Shown here piece by piece: positions 7,334 through 14,991 of a stretch of 64,000 bases of DNA. A program made the position numbers and the translations under genes. This DNA is from Nocardioides okcheonensis (GTDB taxonomy: Bacteria > Actinomycetota > Actinomycetes > Propionibacteriales > Nocardioidaceae): contig NZ_CP087710.1 in assembly GCF_020991065.1 (NCBI RefSeq), positions 3,038,001-3,102,000 on the forward strand, given 5' to 3'. Every line of letters begins with the position of its first letter. The first letter of the stretch is position 1. Under the pieces are notes generated by a model, which worked only from the letters and a program-made list of their open reading frames with translations, searched no databases and was not told the origin of the DNA.

Positions 7334-7911
7334 CCCGTCGCCCGGCGGCCCCACAGCAGGCTCCCGAGCGCGACCACCAGCGCGACGTTGACCGGCACCG
7401 CCACGGCGGCGACGTCGCCGATGTGCGCGACCGGCCAGGCGAGCGTCGCCATCAGCACGAGCGCCCCCTGCCAGCGGTGGCCCAGGCGTTCGAGCGCGAC
7501 GGCGACCAGCACCAGCGACAGCGGGAAGAACAGCCCGAGCGGCTTGATGAGGTTGGCGGCACCCGGCTGGTCGACGAGCGGCACGTCACCGAGGGACATG
7601 TGGATGGTGTCGAAGCCGTAGGCGAGGTTGCCGCCCGCACCGAGGACGCCGGTGAGGACGATCCACGCGGCCAGGCGCGAGGTCCGCGGCAGCCACGCGG
7701 CCACGGCGAGGACGACGAGGGCGTAGCCGAGCGCCCCGAGGACGTGGAGGACGCCGGCGGAGGCGTCGTCCCAGCCGCGCACGGCGTACGTCGTGTCGGC
7801 GGCCAGGTAGACGAGCGGCGCCACGGCGAGCGAGCCGTCGAGCAGGCGGCTGGTCGGGGTGGGGCCCGCGTCGAGGCCGGGTGCGGTGCTGGCGGTGGTG
7901 GTCGTGGTCAT
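7315..7911 (-). CDS. Multipass membrane protein, unknown function
   Basis: A 198-residue protein with about six hydrophobic segments after a short Thr-rich N-terminus; no charged catalytic motif is visible. Conserved-looking loops include GGNLAYGFDTIHMSLGDVP and VDQPGAANLIKPLG. The start is ATG 7911. It is divergent from the membrane sensor gene at 8021, and the shared 109-bp gap holds a tandem palindromic operator, so this gene is a likely target of the LuxR-type regulator next door. That regulatory link is inference. Confidence 0.7.
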   Translation of the reverse strand: MTTTTTASTAPGLDAGPTPTSRLLDGSLAVAPLVYLAADTTYAVRGWDDASAGVLHVLGALGYALVVLAVAAWLPRTSRLAAWIVLTGVLGAGGNLAYGFDTIHMSLGDVPLVDQPGAANLIKPLGLFFPLSLVLVAVALERLGHRWQGALVLMATLAWPVAHIGDVAAVAVPVNVALVVALGSLLWGRRATGQRSSR

Positions 7912-7947
7912 GGCCCCACGCTGCTCGCGGGCCCGTCCGGGCGGTAC

Positions 7948-7985
7948 GGGGACAACCCTGGAAGGCAGGTCCAGGGACAACCCTG
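7948..7985. promoter_or_regulatory. Tandem palindromic operator in divergent promoter
   Basis: The 12-mer GGGACAACCCTG occurs at 7949-7960 and 7974-7985, 25 bp apart. The second copy is inside a perfect dyad CAGGG-ACAA-CCCTG. The sites sit midway between two divergent genes and are helically offset by about 2.4 turns, as expected for a dimeric regulator binding two sites. Confidence 0.6.
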
Positions 7986-8020
7986 TGCCGTCCGGCGGCC
8001 CGCGGTGCCACGATGTCGCC

Positions 8021-8815
8021 ATGACAGGCGGGCGACCCCGGGCACCGCAGGGACTCGCGCCCCTGCTGGTGGTGAGCGGGACGGTCCTGCTCGTCACGTG
8101 GGGGATGGCGCAGGGCGTGTGGCTCACCAACCTGCACAACGGCCTGCTCGCGCTGGCCTTCGTGCTGGTCGGCGCCCACGTCCTGCGCCACCGGCCGGGG
8201 CACCGCGAGGGGGTGCTGCTGCTCGCGGCGGGGGCCGTCCAGGGCGTGCTGTTCTGGGGGCGTCAGGTCGGCCACGCCGGCGACCCGGACCGCGCCGGCG
8301 TGCAGTGGGCGGCCTGGCTCGGCGTGTGGCCGATCGCGCTCGGCGTCGCGGTCGTGACGCTGGCGGTCGTGTGCTTCCCCGACGGGCGGCTGCCCGGCCC
8401 GCGGTGGCGACCGCTCGTGGCGGTCGTGGCCGCCGTGGCGGTGGCGTGCGCCGCGCTGTCGCTGCTCTGGCCGGTGGAGTACGCCGCGGCGGGGGTCACC
8501 GTCCCGCACCCGTTCGCCGGCGCCACCCCGGCCGCCGTCGGGTCGGTGTGGTCGGCGCTGGCCCACCCGGCCTACCTCGCGATGCAGGTGCTCTGGCCGG
8601 TGTCGATCGCCCTGCGCTGGCGGACGTCGACGGGCTGGGAGCGCCGCCAGCTCGCGTGGCTGCTGGTCGCCGCCGCCGGCGCCGCGCTGGTGCTGGCGGT
8701 CGGGCTCGTCGGGTGGCGCACGCCGACCCCGGGGCTGCTGGCGGCGACGCTGGTCCCGGTCGTGGCCGGCCTCGCCGTGGTGCACGGCCGGCACGCGCGA
8801 CGTACGCCGCGCTGA
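8021..8815 (+). CDS. Membrane sensor domain protein (frame ends before LuxR part)
   Basis: A 264-residue protein with about eight hydrophobic segments, including a PDGRLPGPRWRPL loop seen in actinobacterial membrane sensor kinases and LuxR regulators. The frame stops at 8813 immediately before a GAF-like/LuxR coding stretch in another frame (8816-9417). No signal-output domain is present in this frame. The simplest reading is that it is the sensor half of one gene interrupted by a frameshift near 8795; two separate cooperating genes are possible. The start is ATG 8021. Confidence 0.7.
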   Translation: MTGGRPRAPQGLAPLLVVSGTVLLVTWGMAQGVWLTNLHNGLLALAFVLVGAHVLRHRPGHREGVLLLAAGAVQGVLFWGRQVGHAGDPDRAGVQWAAWLGVWPIALGVAVVTLAVVCFPDGRLPGPRWRPLVAVVAAVAVACAALSLLWPVEYAAAGVTVPHPFAGATPAAVGSVWSALAHPAYLAMQVLWPVSIALRWRTSTGWERRQLAWLLVAAAGAALVLAVGLVGWRTPTPGLLAATLVPVVAGLAVVHGRHARRTPR

Positions 8816-9417
8816 GCTGGCTGTCGCGCCGCGAGGCGGGAGCGGCCGACCTCCCCACCGACCTCGCGCGCGCCACCTCCGAGGCGCTCGCCGCGCCGGC
8901 CGCGGTCTGGCTCGGCACGAGCGACGCGGTGCGGGCCGTCGGCGTGTGGCCGCCGTCCGACGACGACCCTGCCCCGCTCGCGGTCGGCGCGCTGCCGCCG
9001 TGGTCATGGCGGATCGACCTCGACGGGGATCGGACGGGTGCGCTGACCGTGGACCGCAGCGGGCCGCTGTCGGCGACGGACGCGCGGCTGCTCGACGACC
9101 TCGCCGCGCAGGCCGGGCTCGTCCTGCGCCACGTCACGCTCGGCGAGCTCGTCGAGCGGGAGCGCCGCGCCGGGCACCTCGACGGCCTCACCCCGCGCGA
9201 GCAGGAGGTCCTCGAGCTGATGGCCGCCGGACTGTCCAACGCCGCGATCTGCGAGCGGCTGCACCTGTCGGTGAAGACCGTGGAGCCGGTCGTCGGCTCG
9301 GTCTTCGCCAAGCTCCGGCTCCACCAGCAGCCCGACACCAACCGCCGGGTGCTCGCCGTGCTGGCCTACCTGCGAGCCGGCGACACGGGGCTTGCGCCGG
9401 CGCCGCCACAGGAGTGA
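8713..9417 (+). CDS. LuxR-type regulator with GAF-like domain, start unclear
   Basis: The product has an N-terminal region resembling a GAF sensor (LPTDLARATSEALAAPAAVWLG ... LLDDLAAQAGLVLRHVTL) and a C-terminal LuxR helix-turn-helix (LTPREQEVLELMAAGLSNAAI, then LSVKTVEPVVGSVFAKL and NRRVLAVLAYLRA). Family-like sequence begins near 8800 with no good start codon; the GTG at 8713 is the nearest upstream but its first 28 codons lie over the membrane protein and look non-native. A -1 shift from the 8021 gene would give one continuous membrane sensor-GAF-LuxR protein. Confidence 0.7.
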   Translation: MAHADPGAAGGDAGPGRGRPRRGARPARATYAALSWLSRREAGAADLPTDLARATSEALAAPAAVWLGTSDAVRAVGVWPPSDDDPAPLAVGALPPWSWRIDLDGDRTGALTVDRSGPLSATDARLLDDLAAQAGLVLRHVTLGELVERERRAGHLDGLTPREQEVLELMAAGLSNAAICERLHLSVKTVEPVVGSVFAKLRLHQQPDTNRRVLAVLAYLRAGDTGLAPAPPQE

Positions 9418-9426
9418 GGTGTCCCC

Positions 9427-9957
9427 ATGACGGATTCTCCGGTGGACCAGCTCGCCCGGGCGCTCGACCAGGCCGCCCGCGCCCTCGACGCCGTCGGTGA
9501 CGACAACGCCGACCGCCCCACCCCCTGCTCCGACTGGACGGTGCGGCAGCTCGCCGGGCACGTCGCGTCGGGCCCGGCCACGTGGGCGCGGATGGCGCGG
9601 GGCGAGGAGGTCGACTGGAGCGCGATCCCCGACGTGGCGGACGGGGAGTGGGCGTCGACCTTCAGGGCCGGCGCCGACGAGCTGCTCGCGACGATGCGCC
9701 GGCTCCCGGAGGACCAGCAGGGCGTCGTCGGCTTCCAGGTCGCCGAGTACGCCGTCCACTCCTGGGACCTCGCGCGTGGCACGGGCGCCGACCTCGCGCT
9801 CGACGACTCGCTGGCCGAGACCGGGCTGGCCGCGATGCGGGGCGGCCTGACCGACGACAGGCGCGGCGGCGCCTTCGGGGCCGAGGTGCCCGTCGCGGAC
9901 GACGCCCCGGCCTACGAGCGGCTCGCCGCCTTCTCGGGGCGTACGCCGCGCGGCTGA
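9427..9957 (+). CDS. DinB-fold TIGR03086 family metal-binding protein
   Basis: A 176-residue protein of the mycothiol-dependent maleylpyruvate isomerase/DinB superfamily. Visible signatures are RPTPCSDWTVRQLAGHVASG (metal ligand His about residue 47) and FQVAEYAVHSWDLARGTG (His about 113), giving the metal-binding histidines of the four-helix DinB fold. Members commonly use mycothiol or bind a divalent metal; the substrate is unknown. The start is ATG 9427, 7 bp after the LuxR stop, so it may be cotranscribed with that regulator. Confidence 0.85.
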   Translation: MTDSPVDQLARALDQAARALDAVGDDNADRPTPCSDWTVRQLAGHVASGPATWARMARGEEVDWSAIPDVADGEWASTFRAGADELLATMRRLPEDQQGVVGFQVAEYAVHSWDLARGTGADLALDDSLAETGLAAMRGGLTDDRRGGAFGAEVPVADDAPAYERLAAFSGRTPRG

Positions 9958-9969
9958 GCCCGCCGCCGC

Positions 9970-10620
9970 TCACCCCGGCGGCAGCAGCGCCGCCTCGAGG
10001 GTGCTCGCCAGCCACGCCCGGTAGTGGGCGTCGCTCCAGCCGAGGTCGTCGACGAGCAGCCGGTGCTGGTCGGGGCCGGTGAGCGTCCACACGGTCGCCG
10101 CCGCGTCGTCGGGGTCGAGCCCGTCGCGCAGCGGTCCGTTGGCCAGGAGCCAGTCGACGAGGACGCGCAGGTTGGCCAGCCGGGTCTGCTGCATCTCGAC
10201 ACGCTGGGCGGCGAGCCCGGCGTCGACCTCCCCGGCCGAGCGGACCACGTCGTCGACGGGACGGACCCGCGCCGTCCGGCCCGCGATGTCGTCGGCGAAC
10301 ATCCGCAGCTGGCGGCGCTGGTCGGTCTCCGCGCGCACCGCCTGCGGCCCGTGCTGCTCGAGCACCGGAGGGCCGTCCACCTCACCGGACGCGGCGAGGT
10401 TCATCACCTCGACGACCAGCTGCCGCTTGGAGCCGAACGCCTTGTAGACCAGGTCGGCGCTCACCCCGGCGCCCGCGGCCACCGCGGCGACCGAGGTCCG
10501 GGCGTAGCCGTGCTCGAGGAAGAGGGCGTGCGCGGACCGCAGCACGGCACGCCGGTTGTCCTCGGCGCGGGCGCGGCGGCTCGAGGCGTCGTACGGGCGG
10601 GGCTTGACGGGAGGTGCCAT
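9970..10620 (-). CDS. TetR family transcriptional regulator
   Basis: A 216-residue protein with an N-terminal TetR helix-turn-helix (about residues 22-68: RRAVLRSAHALFLEHGYARTSV and GVSADLVYKAFGSKRQLV) and an all-helical ligand-binding region. It is divergent from the methyltransferase gene at 10673, with a 52-bp gap containing an imperfect palindrome, so it probably represses itself and that methyltransferase. The ligand is unknown. Confidence 0.92.
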   Translation of the reverse strand: MAPPVKPRPYDASSRRARAEDNRRAVLRSAHALFLEHGYARTSVAAVAAGAGVSADLVYKAFGSKRQLVVEVMNLAASGEVDGPPVLEQHGPQAVRAETDQRRQLRMFADDIAGRTARVRPVDDVVRSAGEVDAGLAAQRVEMQQTRLANLRVLVDWLLANGPLRDGLDPDDAAATVWTLTGPDQHRLLVDDLGWSDAHYRAWLASTLEAALLPPG

Positions 10621-10634
10621 GAGGAGTCCACTGT

Positions 10635-10661
10635 ATTCGGTCTAGTAACACTTGATCGAAT
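10635..10661. promoter_or_regulatory. Candidate TetR operator
   Basis: ATTCGGTC (10635-10642) and GATCGAAT (10654-10661) form an inverted repeat with one mismatch and an 11-nt AT-rich spacer, in the gap between the divergent TetR and methyltransferase genes. The gap is markedly less GC-rich than its surroundings. Confidence 0.55.
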
Positions 10662-10672
10662 TTGGAGGCGGC

Positions 10673-11281
10673 ATGTCGCTGGGGTACCGGATGGCCTACC
10701 GGATCGGCCTGACGCCCTGGGAGGGCGCCGCGCAGGGAGGGAGCGAGCAGCTCGTCGGGCTGCTCGACCGGGAGCAGGACGAGCGGGGCGCACCGCCGGG
10801 CCGCGCCGTCGACCTCGGGTGCGGGTCGGGCGCCCACACCGTCGAGCTGGCCCGGCGCGGGTGGGACGCGCTCGGCGTCGACGACGTGCCGCGCGCGCTC
10901 GAGCGGGCCCGGTCGCGACCGGGGGCCGACCGGGCCCGCTTCGTGCTGGGCGACGTCACCCGGCTAGACGAGGCGGGGGTGGAGCCGGGCGTCGAGCTGT
11001 TCCTCGACATCGGCTGCTTCCACGGCCTCGACGACGCCGCGCGCACGGCGTACGCCGACGGCGTGACGCGGCTGGCCTCGCCCACCGCGACCCTCCTGCT
11101 GCTCGCCTTCACCCGAGGGCGCGGGCCGCTGCCGCGCGGCGCGAGCGCCGACCAGGTCACGGGGTGCCTGGCCGGGTGGGAGCTCGTCGACCGCGAGGCC
11201 GCCGACGTCAGCGGGATGCCGGCGCCGCTGCGCTCGACGGCCCCGCAGTTCTACCGGTTGCGGCGGCGGGTGGCGGCGTAG
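10673..11281 (+). CDS. Class I SAM-dependent methyltransferase
   Basis: A 202-residue protein with the AdoMet-binding motif I VDLGCGSGAHTVELARRG (about residues 45-62), acidic motif II (GVDDVP) and motif III (DVTRLDEAGV), then DIGCFHGLDD. The start at ATG 10673 has a good ribosome-binding site (TTTGGAGGCGGC); an upstream in-frame ATG at 10652 is less likely. Its stop lies inside a 19-bp terminator stem. Likely controlled by the divergent TetR regulator. The substrate is unknown; small-molecule or xenobiotic methylation would fit TetR control. Confidence 0.88.
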   Translation: MSLGYRMAYRIGLTPWEGAAQGGSEQLVGLLDREQDERGAPPGRAVDLGCGSGAHTVELARRGWDALGVDDVPRALERARSRPGADRARFVLGDVTRLDEAGVEPGVELFLDIGCFHGLDDAARTAYADGVTRLASPTATLLLLAFTRGRGPLPRGASADQVTGCLAGWELVDREAADVSGMPAPLRSTAPQFYRLRRRVAA

Positions 11282-11338
11282 TCCAGTGAGGGATGGCTGA
11301 CGATCGGCCCCGGCGACGACCATCCCTCACTGGACTAC
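11278..11338. terminator. Bidirectional terminator hairpin
   Basis: GTAGTCCAGTGAGGGATGG (11278-11296) is perfectly complementary to 11320-11338, a 19-bp stem with a 23-nt loop. Both converging genes end inside it: the methyltransferase TAG at 11279-11281 and the minus-strand TAG at 11335-11337. Confidence 0.85.
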
Positions 11339-12621
11339 AGCGGCGTCCGGAGGCGGCGCCAGAGCCACCGCAGCGCCATCAGGGCCGCGATCGCGCCGGC
11401 CACGCCGAGGCCGATCAGCCACGAGACGTCGCGCTCCGGCGTGGTGGCGCCGAAGTCGTGGGTGAGCTCCTGCGACGAGGTGCCGTCGAGGTCGGGGACG
11501 AGGTCGACGGCGACGCTGAGGGAGTTGGCGACGCCCGATGTCTCGACGGACCCCACGCGGCGCCGCCAGATGCTCTGGTCGTCGACCTCGGGCGTGGTCA
11601 CGACGAGCTCGGCGCCCGAGCCGTCGACCGGCTGCACGAGCAGCAGCTGGATCCGGTCGTCGACCCACCCGAGCGGACGGACGACCGATTCGCCCAGGGT
11701 GCCGTCGGGGAAGGGGTGCCGCAGCACCTCGCGACTGGCGGCGTCGAGGGTGGACGACCCCCGGCCGGGGCCCGATCCCAGCGCCAGCAGGCTGCCGTCC
11801 GGGGAGAAGGCCCCGGCGGCGAGGCCCGGCGCGGCTCGCCGGATCTGCCCGACCTCTGCGTGGAGCGGGATGAGCCTCACGTCCCCCTGGACGCTGCCCA
11901 CCGCGCTGGCGCCGTCGTCGGCCACAGCGATGCTGCTGGCGTTGCCGGCCAGGATCGCGCGGCTACCTTCGCCGCCGTCGACCCGGTGGACGCCGGTCCA
12001 GGCGGGAGTGTCGGCCACGGCTGAGGCCACCCACCCGACCCAGTTGCCGCCTGGGGACCAGGACAGGCCATCGATCTCGAGCGTGGTCGACCCTTCGACT
12101 ATCAGTGGGGTGGTCCGACCTGACTCGAGATCAAGCACCGCCAGTCGCGTCCCGGACTCGGCACCCTGCTGGTAGGCCAGCCGACGGCCGTCGGGGGAGA
12201 GGGCAAACGCCGCGCGGTCGGGGCCGAACGAGGGCAGGTCGAGCACGTGGGGCACCCCGTCGTCGGCGGTGACGACGACCGGGTCGCCGTCCCCCGAGAC
12301 GAAGGCCGCGGAGGCTCGTCCGACCGCGAGGTCCGCGGTGGGCTCGATGTCGTCCGGCGCGTCGGCGATGACCCGGGGAATCGCCCCGCCCGCCACGACC
12401 TCCGACGACGCCGTACGCGCCTCCCGTTCCGGCAGCGACCACAGCGCGGCGGCTCCGCCGACGGAGACGACCAGGACGAGCACCGCGGCCACGGCGAGAG
12501 CCTGGCCGCGACGGCGCGCGGACTGCGCGCGACCCCAGAGGTCGTCGTCGACGGGGAGCGGCACGCCTGCGTCGGCGAGCCGGTGGAGGGTGGTGCGGAG
12601 GTGCTCGGTCTGCGGCGTCAT
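11335..12621 (-). CDS. Membrane-anchored beta-propeller protein, sigma-factor partner
   Basis: A 428-residue protein: a short cytosolic N-terminus (about 40 residues, DDLWGRAQSARRRGQ), one transmembrane helix (about 42-62), an extracytoplasmic region with WD40/TolB-like blades (ALSPDGRRLAYQQ, LSWSPGGNWVGWV, AFSPDGSLLALG), then a conserved QELTHDFGA motif and a C-terminal transmembrane helix with a basic end. Its ATG overlaps the upstream SigE-family gene by 4 bp. A paralogue lies at 13267-14436 in the same arrangement. By position it may act as anti-sigma or signal sensor, but it has no zinc-finger anti-sigma domain. Confidence 0.75.
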   Translation of the reverse strand: MTPQTEHLRTTLHRLADAGVPLPVDDDLWGRAQSARRRGQALAVAAVLVLVVSVGGAAALWSLPEREARTASSEVVAGGAIPRVIADAPDDIEPTADLAVGRASAAFVSGDGDPVVVTADDGVPHVLDLPSFGPDRAAFALSPDGRRLAYQQGAESGTRLAVLDLESGRTTPLIVEGSTTLEIDGLSWSPGGNWVGWVASAVADTPAWTGVHRVDGGEGSRAILAGNASSIAVADDGASAVGSVQGDVRLIPLHAEVGQIRRAAPGLAAGAFSPDGSLLALGSGPGRGSSTLDAASREVLRHPFPDGTLGESVVRPLGWVDDRIQLLLVQPVDGSGAELVVTTPEVDDQSIWRRRVGSVETSGVANSLSVAVDLVPDLDGTSSQELTHDFGATTPERDVSWLIGLGVAGAIAALMALRWLWRRLRTPL

Positions 12622-13115
12622 GCGTCTGCTCCGATCAGCTCGGCGAGCTCGGGCGCGAGCGTCCGCAGCCGGGCGAGGGCGTGTCGGGTCGTGGACTTCA
12701 CGGTGCTGGTCGACAGCGCCAGCGCACGCGCGGTCTCGACCTCGGTGAGGTCCTCGTAGAACCGCAGCACCAGCACGGTGCGCTGCCTGGGCGTGAGCCC
12801 GGCGAGCGCCTGGTCGAGGGTCAGCCGGAGGTCCGTGTCGACGGCCGGCGCCGCGTCGTCGTGACCGCCGAGCCCGCTCTCGGCGAAGCGCCGGCGGCGC
12901 CACCAGGAGATGTTCTGGTGGTACATCGCTCGCCGGACGTAGGCCTCCGGCGAGGTGTGGATCCGCCGCCAGTGCCTCGCCGCCTGCATGAGCGCCGCCT
13001 GCACCAGGTCCTGCGCCAGGTGGTGGTCACCGGTCAGCAGGTACGCCGTGCGTGACAGCGCGGACTGCCGCGCAGCCACGAACTCGGCGAAGCCCGCCTC
13101 GTCGTCAGTGATCAC
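12618..13115 (-). CDS. SigE-family RNA polymerase sigma factor
   Basis: A 165-residue ECF-type sigma factor of the actinobacterial SigE family. Region 2 is AYLLTGDHHLAQDLVQAALMQAARHW, followed by the typical SPEAYVRRAMYHQNISWWRRRR. Region 4 is LTPRQRTVLVLRFYEDLTEVETARAL with the STSTVKSTTRHALARLR recognition helix. It is translationally coupled to the membrane propeller gene downstream (ATGA overlap). The tandem module at 13267-14924 encodes a close paralogue. Confidence 0.92.
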   Translation of the reverse strand: MITDDEAGFAEFVAARQSALSRTAYLLTGDHHLAQDLVQAALMQAARHWRRIHTSPEAYVRRAMYHQNISWWRRRRFAESGLGGHDDAAPAVDTDLRLTLDQALAGLTPRQRTVLVLRFYEDLTEVETARALALSTSTVKSTTRHALARLRTLAPELAELIGADA

Positions 13116-13188
13116 CGTGGACCTCCTTCACCCCCACAGACGCAGGTGCGGCCCGGTCCGGGTGGTACGTCGCCCGGACTTTCTCGGA

Positions 13189-13267
13189 GACGCGCAGGCA
13201 TTGGTCGCCGGGACCGACGATCTCACGCGTGGGCGGGCGCCAGCGTGGTGACGAATGCCTGCGCGTC
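13189..13267. terminator. Long inverted repeat after second propeller gene
   Basis: GACGCGCAGGCATT (13189-13202) and AATGCCTGCGCGTC (13254-13267) are perfect 14-bp arms around a 51-nt GC-rich loop. The right arm touches the stop of the propeller gene ending at 13267. It may be a factor-independent-like terminator or a small mobile-element remnant. Confidence 0.4.
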
Positions 13268-14436
13268 TACGCCCGGCGCCGCAGCATCCGGACGAACGCG
13301 AGCCCGGCGAGCAGCGCGAGGACGCCGCCGGCTACCACCGGCGCCCGGTCGCGGCCGCCGTCCGCCGCGGGCGCCGCTGCGAAGTCGTGGGTGAGCTCCT
13401 GGTCGGGATCGCCGGTGAGGTCGGGGATCAGGTCGACGGCGAAGCTCGTCGCCTCGGGCGGAAGGCGGGGGAGGAACTCGCGGTAGGTCCACTCCGACTC
13501 CGGTCGGTCAGGAGAGGTGAACACGGCCAGGCGTGGCCGCTCGACACCCTCGCCGGGCGGCGGGTCGACGATCGCGACGACGTGGTCCTCGTCAGCCCAG
13601 CCGACCGGGGTGACCACGGCACCGTCGGGGTAGAGGTCGTACGGGAGCGCGCGGTCGACAGGGACACCAGTCATCCGGCCGCTCTCGCGCCCGGGGATCT
13701 GCTCGAAGGGTGCCGCGGCGACCTCGCCGTCGGAGGGAAGGGCGATCATGTCGCGGCTCGGGGACGCGATGCCTCGTGCGCCGTAGCGTCCGTGGAAGTC
13801 GTACTCCTCGGACCGGCCGGGCACGTCGATCAGCGCGGCGCGCTTCGTGCCGTCGTCACTGCGTCCCTGCCACAGCAGCAGGATCGAGTCGGCCTGCCAG
13901 GAGAGTGAGCTGACCGTGCCGCCCGCGCCCTGCTGGAACGCCCAGTCGAGCACCTCGCCGGTCCGCAGGTCGGCGATCCGGATCCGGTTGCCCTCGGGGG
14001 CCTCGTCGCCGCCGCTCCACCACGCGACGTGATAACCGTCGGGGGAGAGTGCGTACGCGTCGTTCGGGACCGAGAACCGGTGGTACGCACCGTCCTCCGC
14101 GCCGACGAGGACGAGGCCGCCGCCGTCGAGGCCGAGCGCCACCGACGCCCGGCCGATCGCGAAGTCCTCCTCGAACGCTGCGCCGGGGTCCAGGGACCTC
14201 AGGTCGACCACGCTCGGGATCGCTCCACCGTCGACCCTGCCGGCCGGCGCGACCGGCTCGCGCGTCCAGAGCGTCGCGAGCCCGCCGACGGAGGCGACGA
14301 GCACCAGCACGGCGGCGACGGCGACGACCCGACCGCGCCGGCGCGCGCGGCGTCCGCGCTCCCACGCGGCGGGGTCGGGCGAGAAGGAGTGGGTGTGGGC
14401 GAGGGCGTCGAGCTCCTCGCGCAGCTGTGTGGTCAT
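13267..14436 (-). CDS. Membrane beta-propeller protein, paralogue of 11335-12621
   Basis: A 389-residue protein with the same plan as its neighbour: basic cytosolic N-terminus (WERGRRARRRGR), a transmembrane helix (about 37-57), extracytoplasmic propeller-like repeats (ALSPDGYHVAWWSGG, LSWQADSILLLWQG), the conserved QELTHDFAA motif and a C-terminal transmembrane helix ending in MLRRRA. The ATG at 14436 overlaps the sigma gene by 4 bp. Shared architecture and order with the downstream pair show a tandem duplication followed by divergence. A regulatory role for the sigma factor is inferred from coupling only. Confidence 0.75.
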   Translation of the reverse strand: MTTQLREELDALAHTHSFSPDPAAWERGRRARRRGRVVAVAAVLVLVASVGGLATLWTREPVAPAGRVDGGAIPSVVDLRSLDPGAAFEEDFAIGRASVALGLDGGGLVLVGAEDGAYHRFSVPNDAYALSPDGYHVAWWSGGDEAPEGNRIRIADLRTGEVLDWAFQQGAGGTVSSLSWQADSILLLWQGRSDDGTKRAALIDVPGRSEEYDFHGRYGARGIASPSRDMIALPSDGEVAAAPFEQIPGRESGRMTGVPVDRALPYDLYPDGAVVTPVGWADEDHVVAIVDPPPGEGVERPRLAVFTSPDRPESEWTYREFLPRLPPEATSFAVDLIPDLTGDPDQELTHDFAAAPAADGGRDRAPVVAGGVLALLAGLAFVRMLRRRA

Positions 14437-14924
14437 GCGTCTGCTCCCACCAGGTCGGCGAGCTCGGGGGCCAGGACGCGCAGCCGCTGGAGGGCCTGGC
14501 GCGCCATGGACTTGACCGCGCCGCTGGAGATGCCCAGAGCGGCGGCCGTCTGGACCTCGGTGAGGTCCTCGAAGTAGCGCAGCACCAGCACGGTGCGCTG
14601 GCGCGGGGTGAGCCGGCGAAGCGCCTGCTCGAGGGTCAGTCGCAGCGTCGGGTCGGACGCCGGCACCGGCTCGTCGTGCGCCCCCAGGGGGCTCTCGGCA
14701 AACCGCCGGCGCCGCCACCACGAGATGTTCTGGTGGTACATCGTGCGCCGGACGTAGGCCTCCGGCGAGGTCTCGATGCGCTCCCAGTGCTTCGCGGCCT
14801 GCACCAGCGCGGCCTGCACCAGGTCCTCGGCGAGGTGGTGGTCACCCGTGAGCAGGTACGCGGTGCGCGCGAGCGCAGGACCGCGTGCGTGGACGAACTC
14901 GTCGAACCCGGATCGATCAGTCAT
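14433..14924 (-). CDS. SigE-family RNA polymerase sigma factor, paralogue
   Basis: A 163-residue sigma factor very similar to the one at 12618-13115: region 2 AYLLTGDHHLAEDLVQAALVQAAKHW, linker SPEAYVRRTMYHQNISWWRRRR, region 4 LTPRQRTVLVLRYFEDLTEVQTAAAL. I chose the ATG at 14924, which follows a GAAGGGGG ribosome-binding site; an in-frame GTG six codons earlier is less likely. Region 4 recognition residues differ (SSGAVKSMARQALQRLR against STSTVKSTTRHALARLR), so the two factors may recognise different promoters. Confidence 0.92.
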   Translation of the reverse strand: MTDRSGFDEFVHARGPALARTAYLLTGDHHLAEDLVQAALVQAAKHWERIETSPEAYVRRTMYHQNISWWRRRRFAESPLGAHDEPVPASDPTLRLTLEQALRRLTPRQRTVLVLRYFEDLTEVQTAAALGISSGAVKSMARQALQRLRVLAPELADLVGADA

Positions 14925-14991
14925 CGAGACCCCCTTCACCACCTACGACGCACGGGTGCGCCGCCGCGGGGGTCAGTCGACGGAAGAAAGC

